Origin: Trichoplax sp. H2 | Taxonomy: Eukaryota > Placozoa > Uniplacotomia > Trichoplacea | NCBI GenBank assembly: GCA_003344405.1 | Contig: NOWV01000128.1 | Location: 153,873-217,872, forward strand | Length of the DNA stretch: 64,000 nt | Direction of reading: 5' to 3' | Shown here: positions 49,421 to 59,658 of the stretch, one piece after another | How positions within the stretch are numbered: the stretch's first letter is position 1 | How the letters are laid out: each line of letters starts with the position of its first letter | The notes under the pieces: model-generated | Database searches by the model: none | Told to the model about the DNA's origin: nothing | What the model saw: the letters and a program-made list of their open reading frames with translations, nothing else | Made by a program: the position numbers and the translations under genes

Positions 49421-51086
49421 ATGGAGGCTTTGCATAAAGAAGCACTGAGACGCCAACGGACAGCGGAAATAAGAGCCTATATAAAGGAAAAACAAGTAAG
49501 TCATGATAATGATGTCCTTCATTAAAGTAAGGGGCTTTTTTTATAAATCCAAGCTTTTATCATTATCTTGGACGTTTACAAATTGCAATCTATCTATCGT
49601 AAGATTTTTAAATTGCAACATAATAATTATTCTACGCTACAGATTAACAGAGTTTTAAGTAATCAATTAGTCATGCAACGTGTAAAAAGTTTGATGGGAG
49701 CTATTTCAATAAACTACGGTGTATCCTTTTCTTGGTCCCCAAAGAACGAATTAGTACATCTTCATCATGTTCCAACCCTCTTAGTACAATATCGTCTTAC
49801 ACTTTGATTATGTGCCTAGAGTCTTATTTATAAGATAGTGGTGATTAGGCTTAGGGGATGTGGTACCGTAGGTATATCCAATGCTCCTTAACGACTGCAT
49901 ATTATATAAATCGAATAAAATGTACATAAATTGGCGATCACGTCGTGCTAGAATATGGTTTTAGTACGATAGTCAATGGAAACTATTCTGGTTGTATCAT
50001 ATTATAGCAGTGATTCACCTAATTACTGTTGTTGCTTTTCTGTTTCTGTCAGTTAAGGGATTACTGCATGTACTTCGATCTTTCCGAGATAAGATTGCAT
50101 TTATAGATAGAGTAGGTTAAGTTAGCCTGTATTTTTGGTTATAGTACAGTTTAGGAGTTTTTCACATATACTTATGTAAATAATGCACAATCATACTATA
50201 GCGTGCAAAAGTTGCAGGAATTGAAATCATAGATATTCGAAACTGTTGATCGATGGACGATTATAATTTAGATTACACTGTTTAGTTCTATATTGGCTTG
50301 CTATAAAATTTTAAGAGATTTCATTTAAGCAAAGATTATATAATCAAGTATTTCCATTTTTAGTACCGTTAAAAGATGTAGTATTAATATATGGCAAGTG
50401 GATAGTTTTTCTTGCCAAGTATTAGAGACTCCACTACGAAAGTGTTATTCAATCATATTTTAATTCCCCAATGCAAATCTACCGTATGTATGCCTGTTAA
50501 AATATATCAAAGTTACATTTTCAAAGGGTGTTCACTAATAACTATATTTGGACTTTTATTGTAAGGGCGCTGGCGTTAGCATTAATAAATCAAATCAGCA
50601 ACCAGTAAGACCAGGAACTGATGAAAGTGTTACTGGAGGTCCAATGAATAGAAAATTTACTGTGAGCGTTGTATATAGAATGATTGAATGTTTTTGAAAT
50701 TAAATTATACGGTGGTTGCCTTAGCGATGTTGGTCATACAGTAATGAGTAAATACTATGATCAATTATTAGAAGCTGCATGTGCTACAGTTATACAATAT
50801 AATAAATAATACTTTCTCAATAGCAATTAAAGCTTGTAATTTTGTGGTTAGATTTGAAATGGAAATATGTTATTAATAATTTAGATCATGTATTATCAGA
50901 TAGCATGCCTATGCAATGCTTTTAACAATTATAACCAATAGTGGCTTTAGACACATGTGAAGCAAGATAGGATAATATAGCGTAACGTAATTTTAGCTCG
51001 TAGCGAATAAACTATCATGTCGAAATTAATATTTTGATGTTGATTTTTTTAATTTTCAGTCCAAAGACTATTTAATGCAATGGTAG
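49421..51086 (+). CDS. Putative three-exon microprotein, 65 residues
   Basis: Exons 49421-49495, 50566-50661 and 51060-51086 (75, 96 and 27 bases, all phase 0) join into 65 codons plus a TAG. The first donor is a strong CAA|GTAAGT, the second ACT|GTGAGC, and the last acceptor follows a T-rich tract ending TTTTCAG. Exon 1 encodes a basic amphipathic helix, MEALHKEALRRQRTAEIRA followed by YIKEKQ. Exon 2 is Gly/Asn/Pro-rich (GVSINKSNQQPVRPGTDES), and the end reads MNRKFTSKDYLMQW. There is no signal peptide or membrane segment. I recognise no family. If exon 2 is not spliced at 50661, the frame instead runs on to VSVVYRMIECF and a stop. The combination of an ATG, three in-phase exons and good splice sites argues for a real small gene, but it rests on inspection alone. 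Confidence 0.5.
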
Positions 51087-51089
51087 AGA

Positions 51090-52320
51090 CCGCAATTAAT
51101 ATCCATTTCTCTATAAATGACAAGACACATTCTGGAATTTAATAATTATTTATTTAATTACATATCTAACGATCAAATTAATCATGCATGGTTTCAATTG
51201 GTTTCCATTTGTACTCACTCGCCTGTTACTTTTTAACATATGTATATATAATACATGTACATATATATCTATTCGCATGCATAAAGTACGTAGTTTATGT
51301 TTGCGCTGATGTATATTATTTTGGATGTGCGATTTCCTCCTATAATTACTAGTAGAAGCGTTGCTCGTGATACTTTGCGCGCTGTTTTGTCCTCTTGCTT
51401 TATATTTGAATCTATATCAATTTTATCCATTATGAGTTATTAATGATCAATTGGTACTACATTATAATCTGTCATATTGCAACATATACACGGATAATCA
51501 TCTGCACTAGCTAACTTTAATATCAATTTGAGTTGTCTATCTGCAACTATATCTAGGATTTCAAAATAAAATATCGTAATTTGCTATATTTAATTCTGCT
51601 GCTTCTATCTACTGATGTCAATTCGAAATTTTCAATGACGAGGCAAAAGTTGGCTCTCATAATTTGCGGTGTAAGAAAATTTATTATAGGTTTGCAAGGT
51701 AAATGAATGTAGCGATTTAAGAAGATATCTATCTATTGGATGAATTTTTATTTACATTTCTATTTCAAAATCAGGGTCTAATGCTATAGGCATTTCTTAT
51801 AGCACCCAAGGATATCACCTATCATGAAGGCCTGACTTAAGCTAACAGTCAAGATGACATAGTCGCATATTAAATATAAGTCTAAACAAGGCAGCTTGGA
51901 AACATGAAGGTGAAATTATTTAAAATAATAAATATAAAATGGTTTGCAACTTATTTTAGTAGAGTGACACCTTTAATAGGATTGTACATCAAAGGTTCGT
52001 ATGCAATAAGAAAAAGTATCGAGGCATGACTACACACAAAAAGAAGACATTTTATTGTCAGGTTCATGCTTTGATAGCATCATAAGGCAATTTATGTTCA
52101 TAATATCATACAGTAAATGGAACTGCACCTAAAGAGTACGTATAAAGTATGCAGTTGCAGTGGTTGGCAATTAACGTTATGCAAATACCACTGAGTATCA
52201 AATCATCCAAATGCAAAAACTTATATAGTCTAACATATCCGATACAATATGCAGACTACAGGTCGTGCGAACTGGATTGTAGCAAGAGCAAGAGCAAGAA
52301 ATTTATCTAGTTTGGCGATA
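51090..52320. other. Intergenic DNA, nothing recognised
   Basis: AT-rich DNA between the putative microprotein gene and the glycosyltransferase. A small GCAAGA triplet repeat occurs at about 52280. No gene was seen. Confidence 0.45.
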
Positions 52321-52322
52321 AT

Positions 52323-52328
52323 TTTATT
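52323..52328 (-). terminator. Poly(A) signal of the UDP-glycosyltransferase gene
   Basis: AATAAA on the minus strand starts about 18 bases after the glycosyltransferase stop codon. Confidence 0.6.
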
Positions 52329-52346
52329 TCCTGTAAGGAAGGAGAA

Positions 52347-53861
52347 TTAGTCAGATTTATCTTTAACGGATTTTCCTCGACAACAAGAGCTTCGGAAGCA
52401 GTAATAGATTACCGACAGTAAGACGATAATTAAGCAGGCCATATCCAGAAAGTATAATTGCCAAAAAGATAAGCTGTATTGATAGACTCTTAAGTGATTT
52501 GCTCCTTTACCTTCGGCTATATATTCAATCCAATCGACTACGGATTGGCGTGGAGTGCGCGGTTTATTACGCAGTAGTCTTGAAATTTTGTTGACGTTTC
52601 GAGTAAAGCTGTCGTTGTTGGTCGCTTGTGAAATTGCTGAAACTAAATCACTTGCATTAAAGTCGTTATAGTTTACATGGACTGCAATACCAGCATAAAT
52701 CATGCGTATCATGTTTGTATTTTGTTCGTTTGTTATAGGAATGCCAATCATAGGAACACCATGATAAGCCCCTTCATACATACTATTGGAGCCACAATGA
52801 GTTACAAAAGCTTTAACACTTTGACTCCCTAAAATATCATTTTGAGGTAGCCATTTTCCGATATTAACGTTATAAGGGAGGTTATCGATTTCTTTTGCAG
52901 TCTTCCATAAGATGCAGTGTGATAGCCTTGCAAATGCATCCATTAATGCAGGTAATTGATCATCACGAAATTGATATAGGCTACCAAGTGAAACATAAAT
53001 AACACCACGACGATGACATTTATCCATAAATAGTTGCAACTTCTGAGGTAGGCTAGCAGGAGGTTGAGGTGTTAATGGGCCAATCATACGAACATTAGGT
53101 AGTAGTGGTCGTGCAAATTCAATCGCAAAATCAGCATTCAATAATACAAGTGAAGGTTTTAAAAATAATTGGCGTAGAGAAAGGTTTAAGCTAATATTGA
53201 ATTGTTGGCGTAATTCGTTGATTGCAGGAGTGGAATAATAATGGACAATGAGCTTCGTCAAAATACCGGCAAAACAGTTGACAATGCGTTGATAGAATGA
53301 CATCTGTGGAGTTAATTGGACACCAAATTGGGGTATATAAGCTAGTGGATTGGGATTTTCCAATAAGCCATAAATATACAAATCCATGAAAGCGCCAGGT
53401 GATAGTAAAATGTTGACTTTATCGATTTTTTCAGGTAATAAATAGCTACAAAGGTAGACAAGATCGCTAACAACGACATCGGCATCGGCAATAGCTTGCA
53501 TGATTCGAGTGTTATTCAAGGTTTTACTGCAATATGATTTTTGTACTTGGATCATATAAGCAATAACTGCATTACCGTTCTTACTATTAATTAGTTTGGT
53601 AATTTTATCAAAGCTAATAGGCTGATCAATATTAAATCTAGCCATAGGAACTTGGCTATTTTCCAAGGCGTCTCTCTCTTCGACCACTAAAATAACATCA
53701 TGTCCACGCAATTGCAGTTCTCGACTGACAATTTCCATAATGATGGTATGACTTTTGCCATACATGGGTAAAGTGACGACTTTTAATCCGAAAGTGTTAC
53801 TCGATAGCAAAGTTAAAAACAAGGTAATGACCATAATGATGATGTAAGTTAATTTGGCCAT
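52347..53861 (-). CDS. UDP-glycosyltransferase, intronless, membrane-anchored
   Basis: Family-1 (UGT) enzymes transfer glucuronic acid or glucose from UDP-sugars to small lipophilic acceptors in the ER. One uninterrupted frame gives 504 residues, near the usual 500-530. Residues 1-25 are a signal peptide (MAKLTYIIIMVITLFLTLLS). The variable acceptor-binding half follows (KVVTLPMYGKSHTIIMEIV, RELQLRGHDVILVVEE). The donor half has GVIYVSLGSLYQFRDDQL and the UGT signature region WLPQNDILGSQSVKAFVTHC-GSNSMYEGAYHGVPMIGIP. A C-terminal membrane anchor lies at about 470-492 (FLDMACLIIVLLSVIYYCF), followed by a short basic tail. The usual THGG of the signature reads THCG here. The gene has no introns although its neighbours have many, so it may descend from a retrocopy or an intron-poor UGT lineage. 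Substrate unknown. Confidence 0.93.
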   Translation of the reverse strand: MAKLTYIIIMVITLFLTLLSSNTFGLKVVTLPMYGKSHTIIMEIVSRELQLRGHDVILVVEERDALENSQVPMARFNIDQPISFDKITKLINSKNGNAVIAYMIQVQKSYCSKTLNNTRIMQAIADADVVVSDLVYLCSYLLPEKIDKVNILLSPGAFMDLYIYGLLENPNPLAYIPQFGVQLTPQMSFYQRIVNCFAGILTKLIVHYYSTPAINELRQQFNISLNLSLRQLFLKPSLVLLNADFAIEFARPLLPNVRMIGPLTPQPPASLPQKLQLFMDKCHRRGVIYVSLGSLYQFRDDQLPALMDAFARLSHCILWKTAKEIDNLPYNVNIGKWLPQNDILGSQSVKAFVTHCGSNSMYEGAYHGVPMIGIPITNEQNTNMIRMIYAGIAVHVNYNDFNASDLVSAISQATNNDSFTRNVNKISRLLRNKPRTPRQSVVDWIEYIAEGKGANHLRVYQYSLSFWQLYFLDMACLIIVLLSVIYYCFRSSCCRGKSVKDKSD

Positions 53862-54149
53862 TCTTGCTCAATGTTGCTGACTTTGGATTAACGAAATCAA
53901 TCTAGTTGTGAATAGGCTTTAACAAAATGTTTCGTTCTTGAATCGTGCAATGCCTAGAAAGTAAAAAGTGAGAAATTTAGCAATTTTTGTTGAAAAGAAA
54001 TGGATATCGCTCGCTTTGCCTAGACTTGAATCAATTGATCTTTCAATGATGGATCGTATCGTACTTTTAGTAAGCAAAAGAGTAAAGAACTAGAAGCTTT
54101 ACTTAAATGGAGCACGTATAACTTTAAGGTAGGCTTTGATTTAATGTAT

Positions 54150-55000
54150 CTGTCATAAATCTGTCGATGATGAATCCGTGTTTCAGTAAGGACATGAGAG
54201 TGTAGGTGGGAAGAGCTGTGTTTCAACAGGATCGATATGATGTTGAAGCTAGGAGAAAATGTACTGATGATGAATCCATGTTTCGTAAGGGACTGAGAGT
54301 GTCGATGGAAAAAGCCCTGTTTCAATAGGATCGAAGTGATTTTGAAGCTAGGAGAAAATGTGCTGATGATGAATCAACGCTTCGTAAGGAAATGAGAGTG
54401 TCGATGGAAAAAGCAAAATTTCAATAGGATCGATATGATGTTGAAGCTAGGAGAAAATGTGCAGATGATGAATCGACGTTTCGTAGGGAAATGAGAGTGC
54501 CGACGGAAAAAGTAAAATTTCAATTGGATCGATAGGATGTTAAAGGTAATAGAAAATCAGGCGATGATGAATCATGCAATGTTTATTTAGGCGAACAAGT
54601 CGTTGGATAGAGATGCTTTATTGATACGATTAGACGCGATTTTGAAAGGGGAATCAATCTGTCGATGATGAATCATGCAGTATTTAGCCAAGAAAAGCGG
54701 AAGTAGAAGCTGTATTTAAATCCAGTCGATGGAAATGTTGATATTGTTTATTTGCATTAGATAGGCACAATATTGAAAGCGGAATAAATCGATCAATGAT
54801 GAATGCTATCGTGTTTCGTAAAGAAGTTAGTGTATCGATGAAGCTCTCATTCTATTGGGCACATAAGATGTTGAAATTAGGGGGAAAAAAATCGATCGAT
54901 GACGAATAATTCAGTGTTGAGCTAGGAAATGAGTGTCTAATAGGATTGGAGATGGTTGATTGACATAGGATCGATACTGAACGGGAATGCAATCTCGTCA
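54150..55000. repeat. Tandem array D, about 99-bp unit, decaying rightward
   Basis: GATGATGAATC recurs at about 54166, 54266, 54365, 54464 and 54563, a spacing of 99-100 bp. Units share TTTCGTAAGG, ATGAGAGTGTCGATGGAAAA, TTTCAATAGGATCGATATGA and GTTGAAGCTAGGAGAAAATG. More diverged relatives (GATGATGAATCATGCAGT and similar) continue at about 54660, 54795 and 54898 with irregular spacing. Non-coding. Confidence 0.85.
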
Positions 55001-56040
55001 GTGTTGATCTCTGGATGGTGAATGATTTTGTGTTGATGAAGAAATTGTCCGCGTCGATGGCGATACTTTATTCAAATTAGACAGATATAATGTTAAAGTA
55101 GAATGAATGTGTTGGCGATAAACGTTTCATTAATAAGCCAGAATGCAAACTTGCCGATGGAAAGGTGCTTACCGCCAAGATCGTACTGCCATCGATGAAA
55201 AGTACTCGTATAATCGTTGTCCGATCAGGCAGCACAAGCTTGGATGGAAATAGATAGTGTCAAAATTGGATAGGAAAGAGATGAAATGGACAGTATGAAT
55301 TCGTCTACGATAACAAAATGGAATAGCAAGATGGAATTGATTCAACTCTACACGTATGTTGAATTTATTGACAACAACAACGACATGATTGTTTATTGAA
55401 TGCAATATTGCAAATGTTGTAGGCCTTACCTTATGGTGATGTTGATGTTATGCTGTTTGAAATTTGCTCTTCAATCCGATGTCTACTGGTGGATGGTACA
55501 ATCGCTACGTTGAACAACTATCCTCTATTCACTGTAAAGTAATGGATTTGCACTCCACACGATCATCCAAGCTGATCATCAAGGACCAATTGACCATATG
55601 AATGGAGAGAATCGATGAAGTTGTTGATCGTCGTCGATCCACCATCAATCTGGCAATGCAGCTTGGACGTGCTTGGATGGTAGAAAATATCGAGCGGATG
55701 TCGTCGACGTTGCCTCTTACTAGGAGAACTGTAGAGTTTTAGATACAACTGTCCATCATCGACAAGGTTATAGCACACCAATGATGATATTAGACTGCAA
55801 TCGATTGCTTGACGACGATGAGCAATAGCAATAACCAACTAAGTATGCCAATAACGAGGATGATTTCTACAATTATGATTCAAGAAGCGCGGTAGGATTG
55901 AAGAAGAGCCGAAGTGATCGCTTACAGTCCACTATCTCAAACAGCCTTTTCATCTCTATCGTTTGACCGAGTGTATCGGTCATCATCGTCGTTTGGCTGA
56001 CAACAACTTGACGGCGAGTCCAACAGCCGCTCTCACCTCT
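55001..56040. other. Intergenic DNA, nothing recognised
   Basis: Between arrays D and E. Frames such as 55563-55838 (-) are open but show no domain. The sequence is rich in CGATG/CATCG words resembling array D, so part of it may be decayed repeat. Confidence 0.4.
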
Positions 56041-56049
56041 TACACTACA

Positions 56050-57835
56050 CTATAGGCGATTTGCCATCCACTGCTACACTACACTGCCTTCTTCTAGCTC
56101 ATTTGACTCGAATGGAGCTTCCTATTCGTATTCTCTTTTGATGGATGGATTTCTCTTCTTTTACTCTTTCTGCAATTCTTATTGCTTCATATCATTCACT
56201 GCAAATGTAGACACCATACTAAGATTGGGATATCATTAACGAAATTTACACCATAGGCTATTCGCCATCCACTGCTATTCTAGATTGCCTTCTTCTAGCT
56301 CATTTTATTCTAATGGAGCTTCCTACTCGCATTCTCTTTTGATGGATGAATTTCTCTTCTTTTACTCTTTCTGCAATTCTAATTGCTTCATATCATTCAC
56401 CACAAATGTAGACACGATACTAAGATTGAGACATCATTAACAGAATTAACAGAATTTACACCATAGGCGATTTGCCATCCACTGCTACACTACACTGCCT
56501 TCTTCTAGCTCATTTTACTCTAATGGAGCTTCTTTCTCGCATTCTCTTTTGATGGATGGATTTCTCTTCTTTTACTCTCTCCGCAATTCTAATTGCTTCA
56601 TATCATTCACTGCAAATGTAGACACCATACTAAGATTGAGACATCATTAACAGAATTTACACCATAGGCTATTCGCCATCCACTGCTACACTACATTGCC
56701 TTCTTCTAGCTCATTTTATTCTAATGGAGCTTCCTACTCGCATTCTCTTTTGATGGATGGATTTCTCTTCTTTTACTCTCTCCGCAATTCTAATTGCTTC
56801 ATATCATTCACTACAAATGTAGACACCATACTAAGATTGGGATATCATTAACAGAATTTACGCCATAGGCTATTCGCCATCCACTGCTACACTACACTGC
56901 CTTCTTCTTGCTCATTTTACTCTAATGAAGCTTACTACGCGTATTCTCTTTTACTCTCTCCGCAATTGTTATTGCTTAATATCTTTCACTACAAATGTAG
57001 ACACCATACTAAGATTGAGACATCATGAACAGAATTTACGCCATAGGCAATTCGCCATCCATTGCTACACTACACTTGTTTACTGTCCCTTACTCGTATT
57101 CTATTTTGATCGATTGATTTCCCTTCTTTTACTCCTTCCGCACCTAAAATTGCTTAATAGCATTCAGTACAATGTAGACACGATAGCAAGATTGAGGTGA
57201 CATTAACAGAATTTTTAACATAGGCTATTCGCCATCGACTAGGCCTGCACTAGACTGCCTTCTTCTTGCTCATTTTACTCTAATGAAGATGTTTCCCTAC
57301 TCGTACTCTATTTTGATGAATTTTTAATGAAGGTTAATTTGATATTTTGGGCTAGGGAAATATTTTCCAGTAATAGTGCCAATAATATATACATAACATA
57401 TATATATATATATTCTCATACCCTGGAATAAGCCAAGAGTTAATCAACAAGTTATTGATGCTTTTGGCACTCCAATAACAGCTCAGGCAACTAAATATAT
57501 CGCTTGAATTATAAAATCATAATATCTGATTCTTAACAAAAATTATGCTACGGATTATCTTATCCGAATAGAGCAGTCAGGTTTACAATATACTAATATA
57601 CTAAGTAAATCGACTATTATAATTAACCAAATAAGCCCTATTTTTAAAGCTAGAATACTTATCCACGATACAAAAACTAAACTAGAATAACTCCAATACA
57701 AGATCTTGAAGGAAATTCTAGAAATTAACCTTCATTACATATTAATTTCCCTTCTTTTACTCCCTCCTCAATTACCGTTGCTCAATACCATTCTGTACAA
57801 TGTAGACATGATAGTAAGATTGAGATAGCATCAAC
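56050..57835. repeat. Tandem array E, about 200-bp unit, seven or more copies
   Basis: Units begin ATAGGC(G/T)ATT at about 56052, 56254, 56463, 56664, 56865, 57043 and 57220. The early periods are about 201-210 bp, the last ones about 178 bp. Shared blocks are GCCATCCACTGCTACACTAC, TGCCTTCTTCTAGCTCATTT, TCTCTTTTGATGGATGGATT, TTCTTTTACTCTCTCCGCAA and CAAATGTAGACACCATACTA. The seventh unit is cut by an inserted element (57327-57735) and resumes at about 57742 (TTTCCCTTCTTTTACTCC), ending near 57830. It is not coding; open frames through it come from the repetition. Confidence 0.93.
57327..57735. mobile_element. 409-bp TIR element with TA flanks, inserted in array E
   Basis: Perfect 14-bp terminal inverted repeats, ATGAAGGTTAATTT at 57327-57340 and its complement at 57722-57735, are each flanked outside by TA (57325-57326 and 57736-57737). 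Array-E sequence stops immediately left and restarts immediately right, so the element interrupts a repeat unit. The interior is AT-rich with an ATATAT run and has no frame that looks like a transposase. Short TIRs and a TA target are typical of Tc1/mariner-type MITEs; that class assignment is inference. Confidence 0.75.
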
Positions 57836-58011
57836 TCCCCAATCACAAGAAATATTCTTACCAATGGAGAATTGGTGTATTGGAAAGAGTGAAAATTAGC
57901 ATTATCACATATGGCTGTGGACACAGTCGAGTACTGAATTTCTTCATGAGCATAGGCCAATCTAGGCAATCTAAAGCCGGTATACGATGAGTTAATCGAT
58001 TCATCTTACAA

Positions 58012-58786
58012 CTAATTTTGAGCTAATTTGGAGCTGCACTCGATCACCAGGTGTAGAAATGCACGGTTGTACCTATACCATAGCTGGTTAAATACTTCTT
58101 GAGCTTCAACACATACATCATAATCAATGTCCTTTTCTTCGACGAAATCTTTTCTCACTAAAGATATTTCGGCCAGAATTTTAGTTGGCTTTCCTTGAAT
58201 ATATCCATCGATAACGTAGTTATCAACTTCGCTGGATTTCCTGATTTGTAATACCGATACCTTCTTAGATTCTTCTTTTCTTTTTTTCAAATCATATCTC
58301 TCGGGACATGCATTAGCTAAATGTTTGTCAGAGCCACAAGTATAACATGACTTCTTTTCACCAGCTTTAGGTTTATGATACGTTTTCGTCGTATTATTCC
58401 CATGTGAATCTTTATTAGAATTCGGTTTATTCTTTTTGAAGTCTTGATAACCAGAATTAGCCAGATATTGATCTGCTGCTGCCAACAAACTTTCCCATGA
58501 TCTTGGATTTTGAGTTTGGACATGTCTCATTAATTCTCGACCATATGCGTCTTGTGACCAATTAGAATATTGATGATCAAATAAAATTGTATCTTCTATA
58601 CTTAGATGCGAATGTTGGATCCATCTATTGAGTAGATCTTTCTTTTTAGCTCCATATTCTGTAAAGGTTTCATCTTGTTTTCTTTTCAACGTCATGAATT
58701 TAGTTCTATAAGCATCAGCAGTTATATGATATGCATCAATAATTTTGCTCTTTACGAATTCATAATCTTGTAATTCCTCATTCGAT
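58012..58786 (-). pseudogene. Gag/protease retroelement fragment, copy 1 (cut by gap)
   Basis: This is part of a retroelement polyprotein: the C-terminal part of a capsid-like Gag domain (from about ELQDYEFVKSKIIDAYHIT), then a CCHC zinc knuckle (CYTCGSDKHLANACP, about 58300-58345) and a retropepsin-like start. Positions 58137-58786 align with 59667-60328 of copy 2 with only scattered differences. The protease region lacks 12 bases, exactly the four codons of the catalytic Asp-Ser-Gly-Ala motif, so this copy cannot encode an active aspartic protease. After the homologous part the frame runs another 45 or so codons to a stop at 58012. Its 5' part is missing into the run of 20 N at 58787-58806. 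No reverse transcriptase or integrase was seen. Confidence 0.8.
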
Positions 58787-58806
58787 NNNNNNNNNNNNNN
58801 NNNNNN
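58787..58806. other. Assembly gap (20 N)
   Basis: A run of 20 undetermined bases inside copy 1 of the Gag element. Any frame drawn across it, and the arrangement of the two flanking copies, is uncertain. Confidence 1.
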
Positions 58807-58887
58807 GGGAAGAAATTGGAATTCTTCTCCGACGGACGACACACGGACGTTAATAAACTTAACTTTAACAAGTCAATTATACGGTGT

Positions 58888-59135
58888 TAACTATTTTGTG
58901 TCACATTAGGGATTTGCTCGATTTTAAAAACTAAGAATTTTGAGTTGACTGATTACGAAGCTAAGGCTAACAACTCGTACACTACATAATTTGGTGCTGT
59001 GAGTAAACAGACTATTTTGTGTCACATCAGGGATTTGCTCGATTTTAACAACTCAGAATTTTGAGCTAACAGATTACTTAGGCTAACAACCCGTATACTA
59101 CATCAGTTAATAGATATTCTGAAGTTTATGTAAGC
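58888..59135. repeat. Tandem duplication, about 121-bp unit, two copies
   Basis: CTATTTTGTGTCACATTAGG starts copies at 58891 and 59012. Both continue GATTTGCTCGATTTTAA, AGAATTTTGAG, GATTAC and GGCTAACAACTCGTA-like sequence to CACTACAT or CTACAT. It lies between the two Gag copies and is non-coding. Confidence 0.8.
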
Positions 59136-59424
59136 AAGATACTGTAGCGATAATAATTCTGTGCTATTAGAATTTTTGATCCATTCTATGTCCAACTGTC
59201 TATTTATGCGGCTTTTTAAAGCTATCGCGAATTAATTGGCATTGTGTAAATAGGAAAGTATTACGAAAGTGTAATTCTAGTAGTTTCTTAAAGTACAGAT
59301 ATAAACTATGCCCAATTTCTCAAATATTTTTTTAATCAGTTATCTTACTGGATTTTAAGGAAATCTAAAATAAATACGTATGTGATATATACCAATCACG
59401 AAATTCCAAATTTTAGAAAAATAA

Positions 59425-59540
59425 GGGCTTTATTGAATCTTATACAAAGATTAACTACACAGCTCTACTCTAGCCGAATACTACTTCTAAAGACTTCTAC
59501 AACGAACAGAATTATTAAAAAATGCATGCTTTTATACTTT
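59425..59540 (-). promoter_or_regulatory. LTR-like TATA box and poly(A) signal
   Basis: On the minus strand, downstream of Gag copy 2, a TATAAAA lies at about 59529-59535 and an AATAAAG about 100 bases further on, at about 59428-59434. That order and spacing resembles the promoter and polyadenylation signals of a retroelement LTR. I did not find a matching copy upstream of the Gag frame, so an LTR pair is not shown. Confidence 0.3.
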
Positions 59541-59658
59541 CCGTAGCATTCGCAGCTACAATCCGCATGGCAACCTTTTACCTTATTTTACACATAGTTA
59601 AATTATTCTTAGTAAGACTATTCTACTGCGGACCATCATTAATCCAATATGGATACGA

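Noticed and set aside
58012-58842. A single protein running across the N gap
   Set aside because: Residues across the 20 N are undetermined, and the frame beyond the gap does not match copy 2, so continuity is not supported.
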